DNA of 64,000 nucleotides from Yoonia sp. SS1-5 (GCF_038443705.2 NZ_CP151764.2:186001-250000), one strand, 5' to 3'. Shown: positions 7,822 through 16,860, numbered from the stretch's first letter. The notes: generated by a model not told the origin, from the sequence alone. Numbers and translations: made by a program.

Positions 7822-8790
7822 TTAGGACCCAGAGCCGCTCTCATTCCGCCACTGTTCGAAGAGCTGCAAAAGTGTTGCCTCCGCGCGCTCTTCGAGCCAT
7901 CGGCCGAATTCTGGGTTGTCCTTCTTGGCGATCTTGATGGCGATCGTTTTCTGATCGACTGTCAGCGTTCCCACAGAGCTACCGTCCCCATCTTTGACGA
8001 CGGACGTTAGGCTGCGGTTGTCTTGCTTCTTGTTGCTACGCGCCTTGTTCGAGCAAGCCGAGTAGACTGCCTGAAACTTCTCCGCGCTTGGAGTGTCGTC
8101 GGGCAGGGCGGCAATCGCCTCTTTGGCCGTGTTCACCAGATCTATATTTTTCGAGAACGCGGCCAGGTCACCCCATTGCCGTCGTCCGATGCCATGTGCC
8201 GGCCCGATCAGCTGTACAAGCCCTTCTGGCAGTTGCTCTATGACGACGCGATGGTTGGATACGCCCTGCCGTGTCAAGCCTAGAGCATCCTGAATTACGT
8301 TTGGCTTGTAACCTGATTCCTGCATCTCTTTGATAAAAAGAGATTTCTCGATGAATGACGGGTCTAGTCGGAGGTTGTTCTCTTGGCCCTGTGCGATCAG
8401 AGATGCGTCGTCATCCAAGGTTCGAACGATCGCCTTGACCGTTCCGCCGACCATGCGGATTGCTGCAAGTCTGCGTCGGCCGTAGATGATACGGTATCTG
8501 TCCGGTTGGGCCGATGGACGGACCATAATTGGCACTTGTTGCCCATGCTTGCGAATGCTTTCGGCCAACTCATCAATACTGGAATCCTCCAGCACCAACC
8601 GATCGCGCAGACCATCCATGTCAATCTGATCGGGCTCGATGTCCCGAATGGAATTCGCGGTGATCTCGCGCAAAGAGTCGCGCAAGCCGCCAACAGATCC
8701 TGGCAGTTTTGCCGCTTTCGGCGGGGTAGGGGAGGGGGCCGCGCTCTCCTTCTCGTCCTTTGGAGGCTGATTGAAGATATTTCGGGCCAT
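7822..8790 (-). CDS. repB: Plasmid partitioning protein RepB (ParB family)
   Basis: 322 residues from ATG 8790 (MARNIFNQPPKDE), whose A is shared with the repA stop codon (TGATG overlap); the in-frame ATG 15 bases earlier is less likely. ParB-type segregation protein that binds centromere palindromes and stimulates the RepA ATPase. It shows the ParB N-terminal domain with the arginine-rich box GRRRLAA (about residues 104-110) and a downstream helix-turn-helix (QDALGLTRQGVSNHRVVIEQLP). The palindromes at 6434 and 6511 are plausible binding sites. Translation is coupled to repA. Confidence 0.95.
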   Translation of the reverse strand: MARNIFNQPPKDEKESAAPSPTPPKAAKLPGSVGGLRDSLREITANSIRDIEPDQIDMDGLRDRLVLEDSSIDELAESIRKHGQQVPIMVRPSAQPDRYRIIYGRRRLAAIRMVGGTVKAIVRTLDDDASLIAQGQENNLRLDPSFIEKSLFIKEMQESGYKPNVIQDALGLTRQGVSNHRVVIEQLPEGLVQLIGPAHGIGRRQWGDLAAFSKNIDLVNTAKEAIAALPDDTPSAEKFQAVYSACSNKARSNKKQDNRSLTSVVKDGDGSSVGTLTVDQKTIAIKIAKKDNPEFGRWLEERAEATLLQLFEQWRNESGSGS

Positions 8791-9989
8791 CAGCGACGCC
8801 CCCAAGCCATTTGGATTGTTTGTTCCAACTCATCGCCAACGCCGTTCACGCTGGTCAGAGCGCGATCAATCGTTTTCCTGATGAACTGGCTCGGATCAAC
8901 TTCGTAGACGGTTTGCTGGGTCATACCGGCGTCCGAGATTGCTGTAGACTTCAGCATTGGCTCAGTCATGACCTGTCCGGCCAAGATCGATCTCAGGTAG
9001 CCCGCCATCTGGGTCTGAGGCCCGTCCGACGGCTCGTATCTCGTGATCAAGAACTTTACAAAGTCCCATGTAACGCGCCGGCCAATGGCTTCTTCGACAG
9101 CCTTTACCGTTTCCGAAGCAAGTTTCAGGAACTGGCTCATTGAAGCAATGTCGAGCATGCCTGGTACGACCGTTACCAGGAGTCCCGTCGAGGCCGCCAA
9201 CGCTGTTAGGGTCAGAAAGCCAAGTTGAGGCGGGCAGTCAATCAGCACGATGTCGTAACTCGCCTCAACTTCCTCAAGCGCTAAGGCGAGGCGCTCCGCA
9301 AATATGGGCTGCACCCGACGGGCGAGGGCGTTTGCCGTCTCAGTTTCGTATTCCGAGAGCATTAGGCCCGCCGGAACCATATCGAGCTTATGGAAGTAGG
9401 TCGTTTGGATGACGTCGGAGAGTGGAACTTGCTCCTCATATCTCAGAGCATCATAGATTGTGCCGCCTTCAGCGAACTCGAGCTCAGGCCGAAAACCGAA
9501 AAAAGTGGTCAGACTTGCTTGTGGATCGAGATCCAAAACCAATACTCGGTAGCCTCGCAAGGCATACCGTTGTGCAAGATGTATCGTTGCTGTCGTTTTT
9601 GACGATCCGCCTTTGAAATTGACGACAGATATCACCTGGAGACGATCGCCCTCACGCCGACCAGGACGGTAACTTTCTGCGTTCTTTCCAGTGCGCCCTA
9701 GAATATCGCGCAACTTATCAATCTCTTGGGCTGTGTAGAACCGGTGTCCGCGGTTGTCTGTATGCACTTCCGGGAAGCTGCCGTCCTTGTGCCGGTTGCG
9801 CAGGTTAGATGTGCTCACGCGCAGGAGGCTGGCGACCTCGGTAGAACTGAAACGGCGCAGGGACTTTCGTTCTTCGGGCTCGAAAGCGATCTTCATCTGG
9901 CGATCCAAAGACTCAGCCAGATTGTCGGCAAATGCTCCGATGTCGGAAGAGCCTATGCCTTGCGCGTATCCAACGTTACGATCATCCAT
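8790..9989 (-). CDS. repA: Plasmid partitioning protein RepA (ParA family ATPase)
   Basis: 399 residues. ParA-type ATPase that moves the plasmid during division and represses the repABC promoter together with RepB. An N-terminal MerR-like helix-turn-helix (RFSSTEVASLLRVSTSNLRNRHKDG, residues 47-71) precedes a deviant Walker A box KGGSSKTT (126-133), a second motif DLDPQASLT (153-161) and a Walker B segment (YDIVLIDCPPQLGFL). First gene of the leftward repABC operon. The inverted repeat at 10030-10076 upstream is a candidate operator for its autoregulation. Confidence 0.96.
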   Translation of the reverse strand: MDDRNVGYAQGIGSSDIGAFADNLAESLDRQMKIAFEPEERKSLRRFSSTEVASLLRVSTSNLRNRHKDGSFPEVHTDNRGHRFYTAQEIDKLRDILGRTGKNAESYRPGRREGDRLQVISVVNFKGGSSKTTATIHLAQRYALRGYRVLVLDLDPQASLTTFFGFRPELEFAEGGTIYDALRYEEQVPLSDVIQTTYFHKLDMVPAGLMLSEYETETANALARRVQPIFAERLALALEEVEASYDIVLIDCPPQLGFLTLTALAASTGLLVTVVPGMLDIASMSQFLKLASETVKAVEEAIGRRVTWDFVKFLITRYEPSDGPQTQMAGYLRSILAGQVMTEPMLKSTAISDAGMTQQTVYEVDPSQFIRKTIDRALTSVNGVGDELEQTIQMAWGRR

Positions 9990-10029
9990 ATCCTGCCGCC
10001 CACTCTCGGCCTCTGTTGAGGCTCTTGGT

Positions 10030-10076
10030 CATTCTGACGGTGTACAGCGTATCTGACGCGTTTTGCCGTCAGAATG
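10030..10076. promoter_or_regulatory. 11-bp inverted repeat upstream of repA, candidate operator
   Basis: CATTCTGACGG (10030-10040) and its exact complement CCGTCAGAATG (10066-10076) with a 25-base centre, starting 41 bases before the repA ATG. Position suits an autoregulatory RepA/RepB operator. The surrounding gap 9990-10331 holds no supported gene. Confidence 0.5.
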
Positions 10077-10130
10077 GGAATGCCACGATCCAGTGAGTCC
10101 GGCAAGAAGAATCTAGATGTAGTGTGAAAG

Positions 10131-10139
10131 TTATCCACA
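10131..10139 (+). promoter_or_regulatory. Consensus DnaA box
   Basis: TTATCCACA, an exact match to the strong (R1-type) DnaA box, 142 bases upstream of repA. It could modulate repABC transcription or assist replication. A single box can occur by chance, but position is suggestive. Confidence 0.45.
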
Positions 10140-10331
10140 GCACCAATACGTTCAGTCGCATCAGGATAGCCGCAAACGTTTGATTTTATTGCATTAAGTC
10201 GACGTGATCGCGCTTCAAGCTACCAATCCGAATTGTTTGGATGGTTTCAGCTAAACCCATGCAACCAATGGCACAATTGACCTTCTAAAGGCGTCTGGAG
10301 CGATAGATTCAGTTGAATGAGTCCCTGCTAG

Positions 10332-11240
10332 TTACAGTCGGGAGTGAGCCGATTCTGATGAAATTAGACCAAGTCGCTCCGCTCGTTCGAGCAACATCTT
10401 GACCGAAGACGGCTGCCAGCTAGTGCGGCCTCGAGGGGTGCGCTCACGCATCGATTCCAGCCGGTCGCAGATCGCCTGCAGTGTGATTTCGGGGTCCGAG
10501 CCTTTGATGGCAGCCACGATAGCCGGCAGGCGGTCATCGGTTTCGCGACGTCCGGCGCGGCCAAGCACTGCATCTGGTAGAAACTCGTTGCGCACATATG
10601 CCTTCACAGCGCGGAGCAGGCGGCTTTGGGTCCAATGACGATCATGGGGCAGGGGGGCATTGATAATCCGCAGGACGTCTTCCCAAGCCATATCGGGGCG
10701 CAAACGGCGCACATGGGGCACCCAATCCTGCGCAGACTCGTTCAGGCGCTCCATGTAGCCGTCCTGCCGCGCCAGCCGCACCTTGCGCAGCGCGGCGGGG
10801 TCCTTGGCGCGAAGCCCTGGGTTGCCACCTACGCGCCCTTTGGCGCGTGCCGAGGCAAGCCCAGCCTTGGTACGCTCGCGGATCAGAGCACGTTCAAACT
10901 CGGCCGCAGCGCCCAGAACCTGCAATGTGAACTTGCCCTGCGGGGAAGCGGTGTCGATGGGGTCCTGCAGGGAGCGGAAGAAAGCTCGCTTGGCCTCCAG
11001 ACGTTCGATCACCTCCAGCAAATGCGACAGAGATCGCGCAAGCCGGTCGATCCGCACAACGACCAGCGTATCGCCGCTCTGGACGCGTTCGAGCACGCGT
11101 GCCAGCACCGGTCGCGCGCGATTGCCGCCCGAGGCGTGCTCTTCAAAGATCTCGATGCAACCCGCAGATTGGAGGGCCTCCAACTGGGGCAGGGGGGTCT
11201 GATCCTCTGTGGATACGCGCGCATAGCCTATCAGGGACAT
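10332..11240 (-). CDS. Serine recombinase (resolvase/invertase family)
   Basis: 302 residues from ATG 11240 (MSLIGYARVSTEDQ), chosen because the catalytic motif begins at residue 5; the upstream in-frame start adds 36 unrelated residues. Serine 10 in YARVS is the nucleophile. The domain continues with the DRLARSLSHLLEVIERLE region and the long E helix (GKFTLQVLGAAAEFERALIRERTKAGLASARAKGR). A C-terminal extension of about 115 residues, longer than in the minimal 180-200 residue Tn3-type resolvases, probably contributes DNA binding. Beside repABC it most likely resolves plasmid multimers. Dyads at 11284 and 11441 are candidate operator or res sites. Confidence 0.9.
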   Translation of the reverse strand: MSLIGYARVSTEDQTPLPQLEALQSAGCIEIFEEHASGGNRARPVLARVLERVQSGDTLVVVRIDRLARSLSHLLEVIERLEAKRAFFRSLQDPIDTASPQGKFTLQVLGAAAEFERALIRERTKAGLASARAKGRVGGNPGLRAKDPAALRKVRLARQDGYMERLNESAQDWVPHVRRLRPDMAWEDVLRIINAPLPHDRHWTQSRLLRAVKAYVRNEFLPDAVLGRAGRRETDDRLPAIVAAIKGSDPEITLQAICDRLESMRERTPRGRTSWQPSSVKMLLERAERLGLISSESAHSRL

Positions 11241-11283
11241 GAAATCGGGCCGTTTCCAATTTAAGGTATCGCTATTAAACGAC

Positions 11284-11295
11284 CGTTTGTAAACG
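11284..11295. promoter_or_regulatory. Short palindrome upstream of the resolvase gene
   Basis: CGTTTGTAAACG: two 5-base arms around GT, 44 bases before the resolvase ATG. Candidate operator; weak evidence alone. Confidence 0.3.
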
Positions 11296-11440
11296 AATGC
11301 AATGGCGCTCTCTATGGCCTTGCTCAACGGAAAGCCCTTGCTTTCCATAGGCTGAGCGCGATGAGAGAGCCCTCGCCGAACATCGCCCGCGCGTCCTATA
11401 TAAGGAGCATAGGTGCACTCTGAAAAGACCCTTGGGTAAA

Positions 11441-11464
11441 GTGCATAATTTCAGTATTTTGCAC
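11441..11464. repeat. Imperfect 24-bp dyad between resolvase and integrase
   Basis: The two halves begin GTGCATAAT and, on the complement, GTGCAAAAT, i.e. 8 of the outer 9 positions match. Size and location resemble a serine-resolvase res subsite, or a promoter operator for the small frame starting at 11467. Confidence 0.35.
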
Positions 11465-11466
11465 AC

Positions 11467-11589
11467 ATGAAGACTCAAGCGACTGCTTTTTATGATGAAT
11501 CGGATTATCACTTCTTTGACGCTGAGGAGGTGGAACAGTCGTCCGAGGACGATCTTTGGTTGTCGCGTTTAGTTCCCGATTTCAATTGA
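11467..11589 (+). CDS. Candidate 40-residue acidic small protein
   Basis: ATG to TGA frame of 40 residues, very acidic (starts MKTQATAFYDESDYHFFDAE, ends with SRLVPDFN). A possible promoter, TTGGGT then 17 bases then TATTTT, lies directly upstream. No ribosome site is obvious and no family is recognised. It sits between the resolvase and integrase genes, in an otherwise empty gap of about 420 bases. Confidence 0.3.
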   Translation: MKTQATAFYDESDYHFFDAEEVEQSSEDDLWLSRLVPDFN

Positions 11590-11660
11590 AGCGGTAAGCT
11601 GGAACCCAAGCGTCCAGATTTCACCTTAGCGTTTCACTAAGGCAGCAAGGATCGAAAGCT

Positions 11661-12812
11661 TCAAAGCCCCGCTGCCTTGGTGAGGTTGACCCGGAACCTG
11701 TCGCGCCTGCGCTGGTACCGTCGGGTCATCTCGGCCGACGTATGGCCGAGCTGTTTCTGCACATTCCGTTCATCGACTTCCGCCGACGAGGCCAGCCCGG
11801 CGCGCAGGCTGTGGCCCGAAAACATTGCCAGCTGTTTGGCTTCCGGCAGATCGGATCTGACGCCACTCTTCAGAACGGTTGCCTTGATCAGTCGAGCTAC
11901 GTGCTTGTCGGAGAGGCGAGTCTCAAGGGCACGTTTGCCGTCCCGCGATGTGCGCACGAAGACCGGCCCAAAGTCGATGCGTCCGAAGTGCAGCCATTGC
12001 TCCAGCGCGTGCACCGGGCAGGTCTGGTCGCTGGACCCGCGCCCGATCTCAACCTCGCGCCATCCGGTCTTGGCATTGAGTGGCAATAGGGCACCCCCAT
12101 CCAATACCTCGATCCAACCGCCTGAGTCCGGTGTGTCGTCCTTGTGCACATCGAGACTGATGATCTCCGACCGCCGAAGTCCCCCAGCAAATCCAATGAG
12201 AAGGATCGCCCGGTCCCGAAGCCCGCGGAGATCATGAGGAAGGGTGGCGACCATGGCGAGGATATCCTCCGGCAGGATTGCTTCCTTCTGCACCGGCGGG
12301 CGCGCATGCTTGCGTTTGATCCCGGCCAGGACCGTCGCGATGTGCCGGTCCCTGCGATCGAGCGTGAACCCGCGCTGTGTGTAGTTCCAGGAAAGTCCAG
12401 AGAGACGGCGCTCGATCGTGGAGACTGAAAGGGCAGGGGCCTTCCCGGCTGGTGCAGCCAGATCAGCCACATAAAGTCCAATCATCTCGGGCGCGGGGGG
12501 CAGAGGTTCCGTGCCTTTCAACCGGCACCAGCGGCTGAAGTGTTTCCAGTCGGCAGCGTAAGCCTTGTTTGTGTTCTCGGCTGTCGAGGCCTCGGCGTAT
12601 CCGCGCGCCGTATCGATCAGCTGGTCGAGGGTGCCGGAGCCGGCGACATGAGCAGGCAGGACGATTGATGCACTTTCTACCTGTTCTCTCTCGTTGTGCT
12701 CGCCACCGTTCGGCGCGTCATCGGACGCTGAACGCGAAGTCTCGCGCTCTGGGGTGCCGGAACCCTCGATTTTGGTGCTGCTATTTGTGAGACTGCCCAT
12801 GTTTTCGGGCAT
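11661..12812 (-). CDS. Tyrosine-type site-specific recombinase/integrase
   Basis: 383 residues. XerC/phage-integrase fold: a SAM-like core-binding domain (about residues 60-170), then the catalytic domain with R213/R214 (GFAGGLRRSEIISL), the H334-xx-R337 box (GHSLRAG), H357 (QLGHTSAEM) and nucleophile Y366 (TRRYQRR). All catalytic positions are present. An N-terminal polar extension of about 55 residues is likely disordered. Being on a plasmid near a serine resolvase, it may resolve multimers or mobilise a segment. The 16-bp inverted repeat directly before its start is a candidate recombination or operator site. Confidence 0.92.
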   Translation of the reverse strand: MPENMGSLTNSSTKIEGSGTPERETSRSASDDAPNGGEHNEREQVESASIVLPAHVAGSGTLDQLIDTARGYAEASTAENTNKAYAADWKHFSRWCRLKGTEPLPPAPEMIGLYVADLAAPAGKAPALSVSTIERRLSGLSWNYTQRGFTLDRRDRHIATVLAGIKRKHARPPVQKEAILPEDILAMVATLPHDLRGLRDRAILLIGFAGGLRRSEIISLDVHKDDTPDSGGWIEVLDGGALLPLNAKTGWREVEIGRGSSDQTCPVHALEQWLHFGRIDFGPVFVRTSRDGKRALETRLSDKHVARLIKATVLKSGVRSDLPEAKQLAMFSGHSLRAGLASSAEVDERNVQKQLGHTSAEMTRRYQRRRDRFRVNLTKAAGL

Positions 12813-12815
12813 ATC

Positions 12816-12854
12816 TTTCTATGTCCGATAATGCAAACTTATTGGACATAGAAA
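12816..12854. repeat. Near-perfect 16-bp inverted repeat at the integrase 5' end
   Basis: TTTCTATGTCCGATAA (12816-12831) and TTATTGGACATAGAAA (12839-12854) pair at 15 of 16 positions around a 7-base centre TGCAAAC. Two roughly 11-base arms with a 6-8 base centre is the typical core-site form for tyrosine recombinases, so this may be the integrase crossover site; it could also be an operator. Confidence 0.5.
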
Positions 12855-12925
12855 AGACCCGCAGAGTGGGGCGGTTTGTACACTATATTGTAGCGGAAAG
12901 CGCCGCCGTGCGATAGTCTTGTGGT

Positions 12926-13822
12926 ATGACCTATGCCGCTGACCGCTTCGATACATTACCCAGAATGCCATCTTGGGTCACCTCTACGCGACCTGAAACC
13001 CCTGAAGATGTGGCGTTTTTGTCGGGCGCGGCGCTGAGCCATCTGCATCTTGTACTGGAGCGGGAGGAGGTCCCCCAGACCTTGCTGCGCGCGCGGCTGG
13101 CGTTGCGCGCGGCAGAGGTATGTATGACACATCAGGGACGCCCGGAACGGGCAGGGGAGTTGCGCGATGCTGTGGGATTTCTGCAGCCGGGCGATCACCC
13201 TGGTCCTGCGGGCGCGGTCTACCAGTCTTGGCAAAGGTCCGTAGAAAGACCTGTGTCCGTCAATGCACTTCACCGGGCGTTGCCTGATCTGGAACCAGAG
13301 CAGATTGCGACCTGGCTCGACGGGTGCGACCCGCGCGGCGCAGGGCAGGGGGCGCCGATCTCGCGGGTGGCAGGCGTTCTGCAGACAGCTCTCGCAGACC
13401 GACCCCGCGACCAGACCGCCGCTCTAGTCCATGCCGACGCGGCTTTGGCGCAGGCGCTCGGGTGGAGCCATGTAGTGCCGCTGCTGGCCGTTGGCCTAAA
13501 GCGCGCCGATTTACGGAAGACCGGCGTGGACCTGCGCATGGCCTGCCATCGGGCGATCGCGGCGGCCACAGTCCAGGTGACGCGGGAGGCCACTGATCTT
13601 GCCCGACGCGTGGCCCGCTTGAAGACGGTCGCACCGAAGCTTCGGGCGAAGGGCGCCGACGCGGCCGTCGCGCTTTTTCTGAGCCGGGACGCAGTCGCGC
13701 CGACGTCGCTCAACTCGCTCCGGTCTGGTCGTGCGGCACGCCGGTTCTGTGACCGGCTGGTCGAGTTGGGGGCCGTGCGCGAGTTGACCGGGCGCGACAC
13801 TTTCCGTCTCTACGGGGTCTGA
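12926..13822 (+). CDS. DUF1403 family protein
   Basis: 298 residues, matching the plasmid-associated DUF1403 family of alphaproteobacteria by its overall pattern: N-terminal SGAALSHLHLVL, a middle block with DAALAQALGWSHVVPLLAVGLKRADLR, and a C-terminal ALFLSRDAVAPTSLNSLRSGRAARRFCDRLVELGAVRELTGRDTFRLYG that looks like a winged-helix tail. Function unknown. The next gene, scpB, starts just after its stop, and the two are a recurrent plasmid pair, which suggests a role in chromosome or plasmid organisation. Confidence 0.8.
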   Translation: MTYAADRFDTLPRMPSWVTSTRPETPEDVAFLSGAALSHLHLVLEREEVPQTLLRARLALRAAEVCMTHQGRPERAGELRDAVGFLQPGDHPGPAGAVYQSWQRSVERPVSVNALHRALPDLEPEQIATWLDGCDPRGAGQGAPISRVAGVLQTALADRPRDQTAALVHADAALAQALGWSHVVPLLAVGLKRADLRKTGVDLRMACHRAIAAATVQVTREATDLARRVARLKTVAPKLRAKGADAAVALFLSRDAVAPTSLNSLRSGRAARRFCDRLVELGAVRELTGRDTFRLYGV

Positions 13823-13825
13823 GTG

Positions 13826-14416
13826 ATGGCGAAGGATCATGCCGACCCCGAGTTGGATCGAGACTTGGAGGAGTTGCCGCCTGAGCTGCGCTGGCGCGAG
13901 TGGATGCGCCGGATTGAAGCCGTGCTTTTTGCGAGTGCATCGCCTGTGCCGCCCGAAGACCTGGCACGTGTTGTGGGGCAGGGGGCCTCTGTCGGTCTTT
14001 TGATCGACGATCTGATGGCCGATCTTGAAGGGCGGTCCTTTGAAGTCGCCAAAGTTGCCGGCGGATGGATGCTGCGAACGCGGCCGGCCTATGCGGCGGC
14101 GATCCGGACCGCGGCGGATGTGGGCGAGCAGGACTTCGACCTGCGCGAATACGACGTCGCGGTTTTAGCGGCTATCGCGTACCACCAGCCGATCACGCGA
14201 GATGGGCTCAAGGATATCTTCGGTAAGGAGATCAGCCGCGACTTGATCGGGCGGTTGCACGCGCAAGGTTTGATCGCGGCAGGCCCGCGTTCGCCGCGAC
14301 GTGGGGCGCCATACACCTATGTCACGACCGAAAATTTTTTGATCGCGTTCGACATGGAGACTCTGCAGGATTTGCCGGACCGGGAGCAGCTGGGTTGGCA
14401 GACGGATGTAATTTGA
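13826..14416 (+). CDS. scpB: ScpB-like SMC-kleisin accessory protein
   Basis: 196 residues, the usual ScpB size. ScpB is the paired winged-helix subunit that binds the kleisin ScpA in SMC condensin complexes. The first wing region begins RIEAVLFASASPVPPEDLARVVG, and the second contains AVLAAIAYHQPITRDGLKDIFGKEISRDLIGRLHAQGLI followed by the family's GRxxxP-like PRSPRRGAPYTYVTTENFL. A GTG immediately precedes the ATG at 13826 and could also serve. No ScpA or SMC gene is in the window, so the protein would have to use chromosomal partners or act without them. Confidence 0.88.
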   Translation: MAKDHADPELDRDLEELPPELRWREWMRRIEAVLFASASPVPPEDLARVVGQGASVGLLIDDLMADLEGRSFEVAKVAGGWMLRTRPAYAAAIRTAADVGEQDFDLREYDVAVLAAIAYHQPITRDGLKDIFGKEISRDLIGRLHAQGLIAAGPRSPRRGAPYTYVTTENFLIAFDMETLQDLPDREQLGWQTDVI

Positions 14417-14539
14417 GCAACAGAAAATTGGCAGACCTTTGATCTTAATCGTGATGACCTCAAAAATGAATCCTCCGCGATCATTTCACCATGCCTGACG
14501 GTCGGGGATTGAATACTGACGCGGAGACCACTCTTAATG

Positions 14540-15719
14540 TGTAAAACTTCAGACTTGATCTGACGGACATCTCAGCTTGCGACGCTGAGAACGGGTTGCG
14601 CACTGTCCGATTGGTCGTGCGTTTTGATCGTCTTCTCGACAGCGATGTGTAGCGTTTCGCGGAAGGTCTGCATAGGTGTTTTGCCATAGCAGTGACGTCC
14701 CGAATGTGGCCGCTGTTCGTTGTACTTTGCCAGCCACGCATCCAGATCGGCCTGCAACTCTTCGACTGACCGATACAGTTTCTTGCGGAATGCGATGTCG
14801 TAGAACTCATCCTTGATGGTGCGATGGAACCGCTCGCAGATGCCGTTTGTTTGCGGAGAATTGGCCTTGGTTCGGGTGTGGTCCACGTCCTCGACGGCCA
14901 GATAAAGCTGGTAGGCGTGGTTCTCGACCTTGCCACAGTATTCCGTGCCCCGGTCTGTCAGGACGCGCAGCAGGCTGATCTCATGCTCTGCAAAGAACGG
15001 GATCACGCGGTCGTTCAGCAAGTCGGCCGCGGTGATTGCCGTCTTTTCAGTGTAGAGCTTGCAGATCGCCACGCGGGCATAGGTATCGACAAAGGTCTGT
15101 TGATAAATGCGTCCGACGCCCTTCATTGTGCCCACATAATAGGTGTCCTGGCTGCCCAGATAGCCAGGGTGGTGGCTCTCGATCTCGCCATGGGCTTCTT
15201 TCTTGGCCTTGGCTTTTTCCAGCGCGGCCAACTGATCCTCGGTGAGCAAGATACCCTCTTGGGCGGCACGGGCCTCCAGGGCCTTGAGGCGCTTTTTCAT
15301 GGTTTCCAGATCATTACGCAGCCAGATCGACCGGACGCCCGACGATGACACCATGATGCCTTTCTGCTGCAGCTCCCACGACGCCCGTTTCTGACCCAGA
15401 GCCGGGTTGTCGATGGCCAGTTCGATGACCGCCTTCTCGACATGTTCTGGCACGCGGTTTTTCATCACCGGCTTGCGGCGGCTGAGATCCATCAGGGCTT
15501 CTTCGCCACCCTGATCGTAAAGTTCTCTGAACCGGTAAAAGCTGTCCCGCGAATAACCCATCACTTTGCAGGCCTGCGACACGCTTCCGAGCTGTTTGGC
15601 CAGTTCCAACAGCCCCAGCTTCGGCTTGATGATCTTCTCTTGAATACTTGTCATTGATCGACACTCCTTGATTGCGCTCCAGAAGAGCAGAAATGTCAGA
15701 TCAAGTCGTGTGTTTTACA
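14540..15719 (-). mobile_element. IS481-type insertion sequence, copy A
   Basis: 1180 bp with terminal inverted repeats beginning TGTAAAAC and sharing the inner block GACTTGATCTGAC. It is flanked by a 7-bp target duplication CTTAATG (14533-14539 and 15720-15726). Same length and same encoded transposase as copy B at 16861-18040, in opposite orientation. Complete and probably active. Confidence 0.93.
14572..15654 (-). CDS. IS481-family transposase (copy A)
   Basis: 360 residues. N-terminal helix-turn-helix region (GLLELAKQLGSVSQACKVMGYSRDSFYRFRELYDQGGEEALMDLSRRKP) followed by an rve/DDE core: first Asp in GSQDTYYVG, second in LTDRGTEYCG, Glu in NGICERFHRT. All catalytic residues are present. 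Sole gene of IS copy A, and identical in protein sequence to the copy B transposase. Such enzymes cut and rejoin the element ends. Confidence 0.95.
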   Translation of the reverse strand: MTSIQEKIIKPKLGLLELAKQLGSVSQACKVMGYSRDSFYRFRELYDQGGEEALMDLSRRKPVMKNRVPEHVEKAVIELAIDNPALGQKRASWELQQKGIMVSSSGVRSIWLRNDLETMKKRLKALEARAAQEGILLTEDQLAALEKAKAKKEAHGEIESHHPGYLGSQDTYYVGTMKGVGRIYQQTFVDTYARVAICKLYTEKTAITAADLLNDRVIPFFAEHEISLLRVLTDRGTEYCGKVENHAYQLYLAVEDVDHTRTKANSPQTNGICERFHRTIKDEFYDIAFRKKLYRSVEELQADLDAWLAKYNEQRPHSGRHCYGKTPMQTFRETLHIAVEKTIKTHDQSDSAQPVLSVAS

Positions 15720-15756
15720 CTTAATGTTGCCTCACCTTTAAAAAGGAAAGCAGTCG

Positions 15757-16853
15757 TCACAACACGTCAAAAACTGACCCAAGATCGTCTTGCTGTTCGT
15801 ACTTGCGTTGCGCTTTGGTGATGGGATGCTTGGCATAATGCTCATCGAATACTTTCCCGAGACCCTTCGCATTCACCTTTGTGATCAGGGAACGGACGTC
15901 GGGGCCGGTTTTGAGGTCGACGCAGTATCTTTCGGTCTCATTTGAAATGGTTTCAGCAAGTTTGAGCGCATCTTCGGTAAAGGAACCGGAGGTCCAAAAC
16001 TCAAAGCTGAATGCGCGACTCTGCAACGTCTCTTGTGCTCGGAAGTGTTTATGCAGACGGTGTGCTTTCGTACGTATCCATGCTTCGACCTCGTCGGCAT
16101 CCACGCGATGTGTTGGCGCGTAGCCCTTACACTCAATGAGCCGGACGTTTTCGGCCGAAACGCAAAAGACGTCTATTTCGTAGCTGTCGCTGGGGCCAAG
16201 CTGCACTTTCTTTCCGATGTCGATCGAACCGCCGCCCTGCAATGTTGCGATATGCCCGACGATAAGTTCAAAGAGCGCGCCACGCAGGTTGCCAGCTGCA
16301 CCTTCAATGTGGCCAAGCTGGCCGAACAATTGCTCGATGACCTCTGGGTTCTTGGCTGCAATTGCACTCGCATGCCGCAGAGTCTCAAGAAGGCCCGCGA
16401 GGCCGCGTGCTACATCACGTCCGAAGAGTGCGGACGGTTTTGTAGCGATGATCCCGTTGGCGCGTAGTGCAAGGAAGGCATCGTGGTGAAAGCCGTCGGC
16501 GATGATCACTGGAAGGAAGGAGGGCAGGCGGCGCATTGCGCGCGAACTCTCGCATTTGCGGAGGAACGCTTGGGCCGCTGCGGCGTCGATTTCGCCAACA
16601 TACGCATCGACAACGAGAAATCCGGGCGCTGGCTTTCCATCTTTGTATCTCACCATTGGTGTGAGGTAACTGGGGGCGACCAGATCAAAGGCGTGTGTTC
16701 CGAATTGAGGGAGGGGCACGCCGCGCTCGCGGATCTCGACTTTGTTGTAGCTGACCATGCCAAGCTTTCGGGCCCAATCAGCGATTGCTTCAAGAAGCAC
16801 CTGCTGGACGGTCAGCTGAGCCGCGTACCCGTCGAAATCCACGTGAAAACTGG
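15757..16853 (-). pseudogene. PD-(D/E)XK-like nuclease gene, 3' fragment, disrupted by IS481 copy B
   Basis: C-terminal portion (about 365 residues) of a gene whose 5' part continues beyond the inserted element at 18048-18286. A segment GALFELIVGHIATLQGG is followed by DSYEIDVFCVSAENVRLIECKGY: a Glu, then an Asp, then E-x-K, the arrangement of PD-(D/E)XK nucleases, with a later WIRTKAHRLHKHF helix. The natural stop is kept. The family could not be named; a restriction-like or defence function is possible but inferred only from the nuclease motif. The apparent start at 16908 lies inside the IS end and is an artefact of the insertion. Confidence 0.72.
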
Positions 16854-16860
16854 AATGATG

